Below, piece after piece: positions 24,521 through 32,391 of a stretch of 64,000 bases of DNA. This stretch comes from Ottowia oryzae (GTDB lineage: Bacteria; Pseudomonadota; Gammaproteobacteria; Burkholderiales; Burkholderiaceae_C): assembly GCF_003008535.1 (NCBI RefSeq), contig NZ_CP027666.1:1341001-1405000 (forward strand), written 5' to 3'. A model generated the notes under the pieces. The model was not told where the DNA came from. It saw only the letters and a list, made by a program, of their open reading frames with translations, and made no database searches. A program made the position numbers and the translations under genes. Each line of letters begins with the position of its first letter. Within the stretch, counting starts at the first letter, position 1.

Positions 24521-25446
24521 ACACCGCCGCACCCCCACCTTCCGCCGCCCCGGCACCCGCCGCCGCCTTGCCCAGCATGCCCATCTGGAGGCAGTACTAC
24601 GTGCTGACCAAGCCGCGCGTGGTGCAGCTCATCGTGTTCTGCGCGCTGATCGGCATGGTGCTGGCCGTGCCTGGCCTGCCCAGCGGCGCGGCGCTGCTGC
24701 GCATGGCCGTGGCCTGTGCAGGCATTTGGCTGGTGGCCGCCGCGGCCGCCGCCTTCAACTGCCTGGTCGAAAAATCCATCGACGCCAAGATGAAGCGCAC
24801 CGCCTGGCGTCCCACCGCGCGTGGCGAGCTGTCTGACCGGCAGGCGCTGGGTTTTTCCGCCGCGCTGTGCGTGGCCGGCTCGGCCATCCTGTACGTGTGG
24901 ATCAACCCGCTGACCATGTGGCTGACGTTTGCCACCTTCGTGGGCTACGCGGTGATCTACACCGTCATCCTCAAGCCGCTCACGCCGCAGAACATCGTGA
25001 TCGGCGGTGCCTCGGGCGCCATGCCGCCCGTGCTGGGCTGGGCGGCCATGACCGGCTACGTGGGGCCTGAGGCGCTGATCCTGTTCCTCATCATCTTCCT
25101 GTGGACGCCGCCGCACTTCTGGGCGCTGGCGCTGTACCGCGTAGAGGACTACCGCAAGAGCGGCCTGCCCATGCTGCCCGTCACCCACGGCAACGAATTC
25201 ACGCGCCTGCAGGTGCTGCTGTACACCTTCATCCTCACGGCGGCGTGCCTGCTGCCCTTCATCTACCGCATGAGCGGCTGGGTGTACCTGGCGGCCGCGC
25301 TGGTGCTGAACGCGGGCTTCATGTGGCACGCGTTCCGGCTGTGGCGCCACTATTCCGACGCGCTGGCGCGCAAGACCTTCCGTTTTTCCCTGATTCACCT
25401 GTCGCTGCTGTTTGCCGCGCTGCTGGTGGACCATTACCTGCTGTAA
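24517..25446 (+). CDS. ctaB: Protoheme IX farnesyltransferase (heme O synthase)
   Basis: UbiA-family membrane prenyltransferase that adds a farnesyl group to protoheme IX, making heme O for CtaA. It is 309 residues with about nine helices. Motifs are YYVLTKPRVVQLIVF, NCLVEKSIDAKMKRTAWRP (the polar residues bind Mg-diphosphate) and WTPPHFWALALYRVEDYRKSG. An Ala/Pro-rich stretch fills the first 25 residues. Confidence 0.97.
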   Translation: MNTAAPPPSAAPAPAAALPSMPIWRQYYVLTKPRVVQLIVFCALIGMVLAVPGLPSGAALLRMAVACAGIWLVAAAAAAFNCLVEKSIDAKMKRTAWRPTARGELSDRQALGFSAALCVAGSAILYVWINPLTMWLTFATFVGYAVIYTVILKPLTPQNIVIGGASGAMPPVLGWAAMTGYVGPEALILFLIIFLWTPPHFWALALYRVEDYRKSGLPMLPVTHGNEFTRLQVLLYTFILTAACLLPFIYRMSGWVYLAAALVLNAGFMWHAFRLWRHYSDALARKTFRFSLIHLSLLFAALLVDHYLL

Positions 25447-25458
25447 AAGCCCTGGCCC

Positions 25459-26073
25459 ATGCAACGAAGAAACGCTCTGAAATCAATAGCTGCCGGCGCT
25501 GTACTGGCGGGCGCCAGCGGTGTTTTTTTATCCGCGTGTGATCGCGGCAAGCCGCAGTTTCACAGCGTGGACATCACAGGGGCCGAGTACGCCAAGGATT
25601 TCAAGCTGACCGACTTTGACGGCAAGCCGCGCACGCTGGCCGACTTCAAGGGCAAGGCGGTCGTGCTGTTCTTCGGCTTCACCCAGTGCCCCGACGTGTG
25701 CCCCACCACCATGACCGAGCTGGCGCAGGTCAAGAAGCTGCTGGGCGCCGATGGCGACAAGGTGCAGGGCCTGTTCGTCAGCATCGACCCTGAGCGCGAC
25801 ACCCCTGCCGTGCTCAAGGAATACATGCAGAACTTCGACCCCAGCTTTCTGGGTCTGTACGCCGCCTCGCCCGAGGCCCTGGCCGCGCTGGCGAAAGACT
25901 TCAAGATCTACTACAAGAAAGTCGACGGCAAAACCCCCACCAGCTACAGTATGGACCACACCGCCGCCAGCTACGTCTACGACCCGCAGGGGCGGCTGCG
26001 GTTGTATGCGCGGTATGGGATGGGGCCGGAGGCGCTGGCGGAGGATATTCGGTTGCTGCTGAAAACGGGTTGA
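25459..26073 (+). CDS. SCO-family copper chaperone lipoprotein
   Basis: Sco1/SenC-type protein that supplies copper or reduces thiols for CuA assembly. Of 204 residues, the signal peptide ends in FLSAC, a lipobox-like site, so it is probably a lipoprotein. Copper ligands are CPDVC (in FFGFTQCPDVCPTTMTEL) and the His of SMDHTAASYVYDP. It closes the oxidase biogenesis block, 12 bases after ctaB. The hydrophobic core of its signal peptide (SIAAGAVLAGASGVF) is encoded by a copy of the dispersed palindrome. Confidence 0.95.
   Translation: MQRRNALKSIAAGAVLAGASGVFLSACDRGKPQFHSVDITGAEYAKDFKLTDFDGKPRTLADFKGKAVVLFFGFTQCPDVCPTTMTELAQVKKLLGADGDKVQGLFVSIDPERDTPAVLKEYMQNFDPSFLGLYAASPEALAALAKDFKIYYKKVDGKTPTSYSMDHTAASYVYDPQGRLRLYARYGMGPEALAEDIRLLLKTG
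25479..25530. repeat. Dispersed palindromic element forming the Sco signal peptide core
   Basis: AAATCAATAGCTGCCGGCGC, loop TGTACTG, then GCGGGCGCCAGCGGTGTTTT; reads in frame as the signal peptide of the Sco lipoprotein. Confidence 0.75.
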
Positions 26074-26229
26074 TGACTCGGTTAGAACGGTTATTTAACC
26101 AGTTCAAATTGGGTTGCTAAGGTCAGTGGCGACTTGCAGGCTGTGGGATCATGTGGTCCGAACGTGTGGGGTTAACCATTAACGCCACAAATGAGGGATA
26201 AATTAAATTTAGACCGGATACCAATTCTC

Positions 26230-26613
26230 ATGGATATCTCAAAAAAGCTTGCACGATTGCTTGGTCCATCCATTGCAGTAATAGTTGCAGCCGAACTGCC
26301 TTTCATCCAACCTGGACTCTATGAAGGTCAAACCGTCACAGGCGTTTACGTATCCGGAATGATGATGTTTGTAGGTGGTCTTGCAATTGTTCTTTCTCAC
26401 AATATTTGGACGCGTGACTGGCGCACTTTGAACACGCTGGTTGGTTGGTTCATGTTGCTCTTGGGAGTACTGAGGCTCTTCACAGCCACTTCTTATTCCA
26501 AAGCCTTCAACTCCGCTCCACAAGCGATCTTTCTGTATGTTGAACTATTTTTGATTGCTCTAGGTTTGGTTCTGACATACTTTGGCTTTCGTGCAGAGTC
26601 AAAAGACACTTAG
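26230..26613 (+). CDS. AT-rich orphan membrane protein
   Basis: 127-residue protein with four predicted helices (about 10-27, 36-54, 67-85, 100-120). No family is recognised. It ends FGFRAESKDT. Base composition and codon endings are clearly more A/T-rich than every neighbour, which points to recent transfer. It may start 39 bases upstream (MRDKLNLDRI); neither start has a clear ribosome binding site. It sits alone between the oxidase block and a Bug-protein gene. Confidence 0.6.
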   Translation: MDISKKLARLLGPSIAVIVAAELPFIQPGLYEGQTVTGVYVSGMMMFVGGLAIVLSHNIWTRDWRTLNTLVGWFMLLLGVLRLFTATSYSKAFNSAPQAIFLYVELFLIALGLVLTYFGFRAESKDT

Positions 26614-26775
26614 ATGCGGTCTAGCTCAGGTGCTGAATAAAGAAGTCCTACGGATCCTGAGTTTTTTATTGAGCAAGTATTTTCTTCTGGCTTTTTAGGC
26701 AATGAAACTCCAAGAAGGGGCGCCCACAACGCGCGCCGCTTTTTACGATGAAGCGAGGCGCGAAAAAGGCCCGCG

Positions 26776-26815
26776 CGCTTGCCAGTCAAGCGCAAGCAGC
26801 TATCAAATCAAGAGT
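26776..26815. repeat. Dispersed palindromic element
   Basis: GCGCTTGCCAGTCAAGCGCA followed by AGCAGCTATCAAATCAAGAG; right arm and AT-rich flank fit the consensus well, left arm is weak. Located in the gap after the AT-rich orphan gene. Confidence 0.65.
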
Positions 26816-26845
26816 GGATCGTGGGGCGCTGCCCGCGCTCGCCCA

Positions 26846-27841
26846 TCACTCCGCCGAAATCCTCTGCGCCCGAATAATCCCGCCCAGCACCTGCGCATCC
26901 CCCTGAATCCGATTCGCCAGCGCCTCGGGCGATGAGCCCACGGGCTGCCAACCCTGCTGGAACAACCGCTGGCGCATCTCCGGCGTGCGCACGATGGCGC
27001 TGACGGCGGCGGCGAGCTTTTCGACGTGCGCTTTCGGCATGGTGGCGGGCGCGGCGACGGCGTTCCAGATTTCGAGGTTGTAGCCCTTCACGCCCGCGTC
27101 GGCCAAGCTCGGCAGTTCAGGCACCAGCGTGCTGCGGCCGCTGGAGGTGACGCCGATGCCGCGCAGCTTGCCGGCCTTGATTTGCGCGTTGGCCAGCGCC
27201 GGCGGCAGCATCGACAACTGCAGGTCGCCCGCCACGATGGCGTTGAAGACCTGCGGGTAGCCGGGGTAGGGCACGTGCACGGGCGCGATGCCGGAGCGGC
27301 TTTTGAGCAGTTCCATGCCGATGTGGCCCACGGTGCCGACGCCGGGCGAGCCGTAGCTCCAGCGCTTGCCGGCGGCGCGCGCGGCGTTGAAGAAGGATGG
27401 GGCGTCGTCACCCGCGGCGCCGGCCGGCGCCACCAGCACCAGCGGCGCCACGCCGACCAGGCTGACGGGGGCGAAATCCTTCAGCGGGTCGTAGCGCACG
27501 GCGGGGTTGATCATCTTGGCGATGGTCAGGTTGCCGTTGATCATCAACCCGATGGTGTGGCCGTCTGTGGCCTTGGCCACGGCGTCGGCGCCGATGTTGC
27601 CACCCGCGCCGGCGCGGTTGTCGACGATGACGGGCTGGCCCAGTGCTTTTTCCAGCGGCTCGGCCAGCGCGCGCGCCGTCAGGTCGGGCGAAGACCCGGC
27701 CGGAAAGCCCACCACGATGCGCAGCGGTTTGCTGGGCCACGCGTCGGCGGCCTGCGCCAGCGGCGCGGCAGCCAGGCCGAGCAGGCCGGCGGACAAGGCG
27801 GAAAGCAGCGCCTGGCGGCGCGATGAGGTGAAGCAGGGCAT
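26846..27841 (-). CDS. Bug-family (TctC-like) periplasmic solute-binding protein
   Basis: 331-residue exported binding protein of the Bug family of tripartite tricarboxylate transporters, which is greatly expanded in Burkholderiales. A signal peptide (SSRRQALLSALSAGLLGLAA, cleaved near AQA|AD) could use Tat or Sec. Family signatures are PLRIVVGFPAGSSPDLTAR, VIVDNRAGAGGNIGADAVAKA and YPGYPQVFNAIVAGD. No TctA/TctB membrane genes are adjacent, as is usual for orphan Bug proteins. Ligand unknown; typically a carboxylate. Confidence 0.9.
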   Translation of the reverse strand: MPCFTSSRRQALLSALSAGLLGLAAAPLAQAADAWPSKPLRIVVGFPAGSSPDLTARALAEPLEKALGQPVIVDNRAGAGGNIGADAVAKATDGHTIGLMINGNLTIAKMINPAVRYDPLKDFAPVSLVGVAPLVLVAPAGAAGDDAPSFFNAARAAGKRWSYGSPGVGTVGHIGMELLKSRSGIAPVHVPYPGYPQVFNAIVAGDLQLSMLPPALANAQIKAGKLRGIGVTSSGRSTLVPELPSLADAGVKGYNLEIWNAVAAPATMPKAHVEKLAAAVSAIVRTPEMRQRLFQQGWQPVGSSPEALANRIQGDAQVLGGIIRAQRISAE

Positions 27842-27938
27842 GGCGAAATCGGGTGCGCCGGGGCGCGTTGCTGCAAAAAGAGGCAAGCCGTTCCGACCGG
27901 AGCGGCGCCGTCCGCGATTGTGACGCGCTTGACGCCCT

Positions 27939-27995
27939 GCGCCCTCAGCGCGCCCCTGCGCCCTCAGCGCGCCCCCGCGCCCTCAGCGTGCCCCG
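27939..27995. repeat. Three tandem 19-bp copies at the end of the EamA gene
   Basis: Unit GCGCCCTCAGCGCGCCCCT repeated three times with one or two changes. The third unit covers the stop codon of the minus-strand transporter gene. Each unit contains TCA, so every copy offers the same TGA stop. Confidence 0.85.
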
Positions 27996-28882
27996 TTCCC
28001 GGCCGCGCTGGGCACCCGTGGCTTGCGGAAGATCAGCACATTGCCCGCCATCACCAGCAGCAGGCCGGCGATCGCGGGCGGCGTGAAGCGATAGCCCTCC
28101 ACCACTGAAGAGATCGACAGCGCCACCAGCGGAAACAGCACCGTGCAGTAGGCCGCCCGCTCCGGCCCCAGGCGCCCCACCAGCATGAGGTAGGCGGTGA
28201 AGCCCACCACCGACCCCGCGGTGGCCAGATACAGCCACGCCCCAACGTAGGTGGGTGAAAAATCGAAAGCCGGCGAAACCCCGGCCAACAGGCTGCCCAC
28301 GGCCAGCACCACCGCGCCCCAGGCCATGCCCCAGGCGTTGGTCAACGCGGGCTTCTCGCCCAGCGACTGCAGGCGGGCCGACAGCAGGTTGCCGCACGAA
28401 AAGCACAGCGTGCCGCCCAGCGCCCAGGCCAGGCCCACCGCCGTCTGCGGGCTGGCGCCGTGGCCGGCGATCTCCGGCCAGAACATGGCCGTCAGGCCCA
28501 GCAGCCCCACGGCGCCGCCGCCCAACACCGGCGCCGTCAGCGCGCGCCGGAAAACCAGCCGCGCGCCCAGCGCGTTCCACAGCGTGGACGTGGAAAACAC
28601 CACCGCCACCAGCCCGCTGGGGACGTAGCGGCTGGCGTTCATGAAGCAAATGAAGTTCACGCAGAACAGGCAGATGCCCTGCGCGCCCACCAGCGCCCAG
28701 GCGGCGCGCACCGGCACGCGCAACTGGCGCCGGGCGATCAGCCACGCGAAAAGCACCAGCGCCGCCAGCGCAAAACGCCAGACGATCGACCAGACGATGG
28801 GCACCGCGCCCAACTGCAGCTTGAGCGCGATCCAGGTGCTGCCCCAGACGAGCACCGTGGTGATGTAGAGAAAAGCGGTCAT
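27983..28882 (-). CDS. EamA/DMT-family transporter
   Basis: 299-residue inner-membrane protein with ten predicted helices in two EamA halves, the drug/metabolite transporter layout. It begins FLYITTVLVWGSTWIALKLQ, a typical DMT first helix. Probably exports or takes up a small metabolite; substrate unknown. Its start codon overlaps the first possible start of the divergent AraC-type regulator, so the two are likely a regulator-target pair. Confidence 0.88.
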   Translation of the reverse strand: MTAFLYITTVLVWGSTWIALKLQLGAVPIVWSIVWRFALAALVLFAWLIARRQLRVPVRAAWALVGAQGICLFCVNFICFMNASRYVPSGLVAVVFSTSTLWNALGARLVFRRALTAPVLGGGAVGLLGLTAMFWPEIAGHGASPQTAVGLAWALGGTLCFSCGNLLSARLQSLGEKPALTNAWGMAWGAVVLAVGSLLAGVSPAFDFSPTYVGAWLYLATAGSVVGFTAYLMLVGRLGPERAAYCTVLFPLVALSISSVVEGYRFTPPAIAGLLLVMAGNVLIFRKPRVPSAAGNGAR

Positions 28883-29891
28883 GGTGCGGCAGTGTCGGCG
28901 CGCCGGTGCGCGGCCAGTTGCACGTTTCTGCGGTTTGTTGCGCTGCCCCGGCGGCGCGGCGGCGTGCGGGGGTACATTCGCCAGTTCCACGCCGTCGAAC
29001 CTGCCCACACCTGCGCACGCGCCCAGCCCAGCGTGCCGCATCGACGAGGTGCTGGCCCGCTCCAACGCGCGCCTGCATCGCCGCGCGGCCCTGGGCGACG
29101 GGCTGTCGGTAGCACTGTGGTCCAACCAGCGCGACGCCATGCGCTACCAGCCCACGCACCACACCCTGTCGCTTTATCTGCAGGGCGGCCAGGGCACTTT
29201 CCGGGAGGATGCGCCCCAGCAGCGCGGCGCGCCGGGCAAGCTGTGCCTGATGCCCGCCGGCCACGTCGTCGATTGGGTGGTGGGCGAGCAGCAACAGTTC
29301 CTGCACCTGTACTTCGCCCCTGAGCGCCTGGGCCCGCTGGCGCTGCGCCTGCTGGAGTGTGAGCCGCGCGAGGTGGCGCTGCCCGAGCTGAACTTTGCCG
29401 ATGACCCGGCGCTGGCCCGCCTGCTGGCGGCCATGGCGGCGCTGGACTGGGCGACGCCCACCTCGCGCCTGCGCGCCAACGAGTTCGGCCACGCCGCGTT
29501 GGCGCAGCTGCTGATGGCGCACAGCCGGCGGGTGCGGGGCGTGCTGATGCGCGGCGGCCTGGCGCCGTCGCTGCGCCGCCGGTTGGCCGACTGGTTGCAG
29601 GCGCGACTGGCCGAGCCGGTCACCGTGGGCGAGATGGCGGCGTTCTGCGCCCTGTCAGAACACCACTTCGCGCACGCGTTTCGTATCTCGTTCGGCTGCG
29701 CGCCGCATGCGTGGCTGGCCGCGCAGCGCCTGGAACGCGCGGCCGATCTGCTGCGCGGGCCCCATCACCAAGCAGGGCTGGAGGCGGTGGCGGTGGCCAG
29801 TGGACACGCCAGCGCCAGCCACCTGGTTCGCCGCTTTCGCGCCGCGCGCGGGGTCACGCCGGGGCAATACCGCGCCGCAAGCCGGGGCTGA
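28881..29891 (+). CDS. AraC-family transcriptional regulator
   Basis: Up to 336 residues. The N-terminal cupin-like sensing domain has the phrases LSLYLQGGQGTF and CLMPAGHVVDW; the C-terminal has two helix-turn-helix motifs (VTVGEMAAFCALSEHHFAHAF and LEAVAVASGHASASHLVRRF) ending GVTPGQYR. The most upstream ATG overlaps the EamA start codon on the other strand, which is improbable. Translation more likely begins downstream, perhaps at a TTG near 28935; the next ATG (about 29139) would cut the sensing domain. Diverges from the EamA transporter, its probable target. Confidence 0.82.
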   Translation: MVRQCRRAGARPVARFCGLLRCPGGAAACGGTFASSTPSNLPTPAHAPSPACRIDEVLARSNARLHRRAALGDGLSVALWSNQRDAMRYQPTHHTLSLYLQGGQGTFREDAPQQRGAPGKLCLMPAGHVVDWVVGEQQQFLHLYFAPERLGPLALRLLECEPREVALPELNFADDPALARLLAAMAALDWATPTSRLRANEFGHAALAQLLMAHSRRVRGVLMRGGLAPSLRRRLADWLQARLAEPVTVGEMAAFCALSEHHFAHAFRISFGCAPHAWLAAQRLERAADLLRGPHHQAGLEAVAVASGHASASHLVRRFRAARGVTPGQYRAASRG

Positions 29892-29904
29892 GCGCGTTGC
29901 CGCC

Positions 29905-29934
29905 ATAAAAAAAACCGCAGCCTGAGCTGCGGTT
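29905..29934 (-). terminator. Rho-independent terminator of rpoH
   Basis: On the minus strand AACCGCAGC-TCAG-GCTGCGGTT followed by T8, about 25 bases after the rpoH stop. The plus-strand T-run is poor, so AraC termination is weaker. Confidence 0.93.
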
Positions 29935-29958
29935 CTTGAGGGGTGGCGCGGGGCTGGC

Positions 29959-30903
29959 TCAGGCGTACTCTGCCAGCGCAGCTTTCATCTTCTTCATGGC
30001 CGCCACCTCGATCTGGCGGATGCGCTCGGCGCTCACGCCGTATTCGGCCGCCAGTTCATGCAGCGTCATGCCGCCCGAGCCGTCGTCGTTCACATTCAGC
30101 CAGCGCTCGGTCACGATGCGGCGGCTGCGCTCATCCAGGCTTTTCAGCGCCGTGGCAATGCCTTCGGTGGCCAGCGCGTCGCGCTGGGCCGATTCGATCA
30201 TCGCCGTGGGCTCATGGTGCGCGTCCGACAGGTAAGCGATGGGGCCAAAAGCCTGTTCGCCATCGCTGTCTGCGGGCGTCGGGTCCAGCAGCACGTCGCC
30301 GCCAGACAGGCGCGTTTCCATCTCGCGCACTTCCTCGGGCTTGACGTTCAACTGCGTCGCCACCACGTCGATCTGCGCATCCGTCAGCACATCGCGGTGG
30401 GTGATGTCGGCTTCGGCGTCCTCGGCCTTGAAACCTTGCTTCATGGACCGCAGGTTGAAGAACAGCTTGCGCTGGGCCTTGGTGGTCGCCACCTTCACCA
30501 GGCGCCAGTTCTTCAGGATGTATTCGTGAATCTCGGCCTTGATCCAGTGCAGGGCGTAGCTGACCAGGCGCACGCCTTGGTCAGGGTTGAAGCGCTTGAC
30601 GGCCTTCATCAGGCCGACGTTGCCTTCCTGAATCAGGTCGGCGTGCGGCAGGCCATAGCCCAGGTACTGGCGCGAGGTGGAAACCACCAGGCGCAGGTGC
30701 GACAACACCAGTTTGCCGGCGGCTTCCAGGTTGTCGTCATCGCGCAGCTCGCGGGCAAAGCGCTGCTCTTCCTCTTGGGTAAGCATGGGCAGCCGATTGA
30801 CGGCGGTGATGTACGCATCCAGGTTGCCCAGCGGCGGAACGACGGCCCACGGATTGGCCAGCGCTACAGCGCCAGAGCTGGAGGCGGTATCCATACGGGT
30901 CAT
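29959..30903 (-). CDS. rpoH: RNA polymerase heat-shock sigma factor RpoH (sigma-32)
   Basis: Alternative sigma factor directing RNA polymerase to heat-shock promoters. About 314 residues with region 1.2-2 (LPMLTQEEEQRFARELRD, LVLSHLRLVVSTSRQY, LIQEGNVGLMKAVKRF), the RpoH-specific box QRKLFFNLR, and region 4 (LHELAAEYGVSAERIRQIE). AAAGGA nine bases before the chosen ATG decides the start over an ATG six codons upstream. Transcribed from a promoter buried in a CIRCE operator, so HrcA probably represses it at normal temperature. Confidence 0.97.
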   Translation of the reverse strand: MTRMDTASSSGAVALANPWAVVPPLGNLDAYITAVNRLPMLTQEEEQRFARELRDDDNLEAAGKLVLSHLRLVVSTSRQYLGYGLPHADLIQEGNVGLMKAVKRFNPDQGVRLVSYALHWIKAEIHEYILKNWRLVKVATTKAQRKLFFNLRSMKQGFKAEDAEADITHRDVLTDAQIDVVATQLNVKPEEVREMETRLSGGDVLLDPTPADSDGEQAFGPIAYLSDAHHEPTAMIESAQRDALATEGIATALKSLDERSRRIVTERWLNVNDDGSGGMTLHELAAEYGVSAERIRQIEVAAMKKMKAALAEYA

Positions 30904-30933
30904 CTTGGAATGTCCTTTCATATTGCTCAGGTA

Positions 30934-30963
30934 ATCTTAGCACTCTCTTCGATTGAGTGCCAA
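30934..30963 (-). promoter_or_regulatory. rpoH promoter overlapped by a CIRCE operator
   Basis: On the plus strand TTAGCACTC, a 9-base spacer, then GAGTGCCAA (30937-30963): the CIRCE consensus TTAGCACTC-N9-GAGTGCTAA with one mismatch. Read on the minus strand it contains TTGGCA (-35) and TAAGAT (-10) 18 bases apart, so HrcA bound here would block sigma-70 RNA polymerase. The predicted leader to the rpoH start is short, about 25 bases. Confidence 0.9.
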
Positions 30964-31314
30964 AGCGAAAGTTCCGTGCCCAGAGGGAGTATTGGCTGAC
31001 AAAGCTGCTGTGCCGGTCGGTTTGCAGAATCAGGCTGAAAACCATTGAATATCAAAGACTTAACAGTCTGGCCGGCGGCGCCTGCCTTGCAGGAAGTCCA
31101 CTTGCGCTCTAGGGCATTGCTGCATTCTTGCGGTGTGGCGAGCGCTGGCGTGTAGGCGGTTGCCGCGCTCGCTCGTCGCGCCGTTGCGCGAACGGGGTCA
31201 CATTGGGCCGGTGCAGAGCTGGACTAGCTGCTTCCGCGCGGGCCAGGCGCGGGCTTGTGGGCCGGGGCCGCGCGTTTCGCCCTGAAGTGCACGGCTGCAG
31301 CGGAAGCAATTCGC
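30964..31314. other. Gene-free stretch upstream of rpoH
   Basis: Noncoding interval before the oxygenase gene. The first ~100 bases are AT-richer and may hold further rpoH control sites; the rest is GC-rich with no frame of coding character. A dispersed palindrome lies at its far end. I see nothing else. Confidence 0.6.
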
Positions 31315-31377
31315 TATGCAAAATATAGCTGCTAGCGCTGCACTCACCTGCGCTGGAGCCCATTTTCTTCAATAGCG
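31315..31377. repeat. Dispersed palindromic element overlapping the oxygenase stop
   Basis: ATATAGCTGCTAGCGCTGCA, loop, CTGCGCTGGAGCCCATTTTC. Its right AT-rich flank overlaps the stop codon of the minus-strand oxygenase. Confidence 0.75.
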
Positions 31378-32391
31378 ATTGGAGAAGTTGGCGCTGATGC
31401 GCTGGCGCAGGTACTCTGCCCCGGTGATCGGTGGGTACTTCTTCCCGGGCCCTTCGATGACAGCGTCTTCATTGGCCTGGCAGAAGAAAGCCAGGCTGTA
31501 GCGGGCGCCCTGGTATTCATGCGGCAACGGGTTGCGCACGCGATGGAAGTTGCTGGGCAGTTGGTCGTCGCTCCAGCGGGTGAGCATGTCGCCGATGTTG
31601 CAGGTGATCACCCCTTCGGCCGGCTCCACGCTGGTCCATTGGCGGCCCTCAGCTTCCTTGCCCGGCAGCACCTGCAGCCCACCCTGGCCGGGGCGCTGGA
31701 AGAGCAGCGTGAGGCAATCGAAGTCGGTGTGCGCGCCTGCCCGCCATAAGCCCAGCTCGTCCTTAAGTGCAGGGTCGACGGCAAAGTAGTGCAGCATGCG
31801 CAAGGTGCTCTGGTAGCTGGGCAACTGCGGGTCGTGGGCCCGGGTGAAGAATTCGGGGTCGAAGCCCAGCTTGAAAGCAAAGCACGAGAGCAGGCGCATC
31901 CCCACTTCCCAGCACTGGCGCTCAAACGCCAGCGTGGCCGCCTGGAAGCCGGGCAGTTCCGCCTCGCTGGGCCACAGTCCGGCCATGCGCGGGCGGGTGA
32001 TCTGATAAGACTCTTTCTGGTCGGGGGTGCGGGTAGATGGGCGGATCTGCGCCTTGTGTTCCCACCCAGCGTTGCGCGCCAGGGGCCACTGGGCCTTGGT
32101 TTCGGCGGGTAGATCAAAGAACGCCTCGGCACGCTGAAAGGCGGCGCGGATGTCCTCCACGGGAATGCCGTGGTGCGTCACCTGAAAGAAGCCGATATCG
32201 ACCGAGGCGCTCCAGAGCTGCTCAGCGATTTCCTCCTTGCGGCGAGCGAAGTCCGAAATGTCGATGCGGCGCACTTCGCGAGCGGAGGTTTCGCCGTCCA
32301 TCGCGCCGCCCATGCGCGATTCTTTTTCCAGCTCACCCAGAACGTCGGGGGCTGCGGAGGGTTCGTAAACAGAGGGTGAGGAGCTTGGCAT
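31369..32391 (-). CDS. 2-oxoglutarate/Fe(II) oxygenase of the isopenicillin N synthase family
   Basis: 340-residue cytoplasmic non-heme iron dioxygenase. N-terminal DIOX_N-type region (QLWSASVDIGFFQVTHHGIP) precedes the jelly-roll with iron ligands H and D in GAHTDFDCLTLLFQ and the distal H in NFHRVRNP; the Arg of RYSLAFFCQ binds 2-oxoglutarate. The substrate is unknown; the family includes thymine hydroxylases, and the divergent neighbours encode a binding protein and a nucleobase-type deaminase, so a nucleobase-like substrate is a reasonable guess. AAGG eight bases before the ATG supports this start. Confidence 0.88.
   Translation of the reverse strand: MPSSSPSVYEPSAAPDVLGELEKESRMGGAMDGETSAREVRRIDISDFARRKEEIAEQLWSASVDIGFFQVTHHGIPVEDIRAAFQRAEAFFDLPAETKAQWPLARNAGWEHKAQIRPSTRTPDQKESYQITRPRMAGLWPSEAELPGFQAATLAFERQCWEVGMRLLSCFAFKLGFDPEFFTRAHDPQLPSYQSTLRMLHYFAVDPALKDELGLWRAGAHTDFDCLTLLFQRPGQGGLQVLPGKEAEGRQWTSVEPAEGVITCNIGDMLTRWSDDQLPSNFHRVRNPLPHEYQGARYSLAFFCQANEDAVIEGPGKKYPPITGAEYLRQRISANFSNRY

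Noticed and set aside
26074..26229. Integron attC-like site around the AT-rich orphan gene
   Set aside because: GTTAG and TTAAC motifs are present but no paired core sites with the right folding were found.
30964..31370. Possible small genes between rpoH and the oxygenase
   Set aside because: Frames are short, lack ribosome binding sites and include the dispersed repeat.
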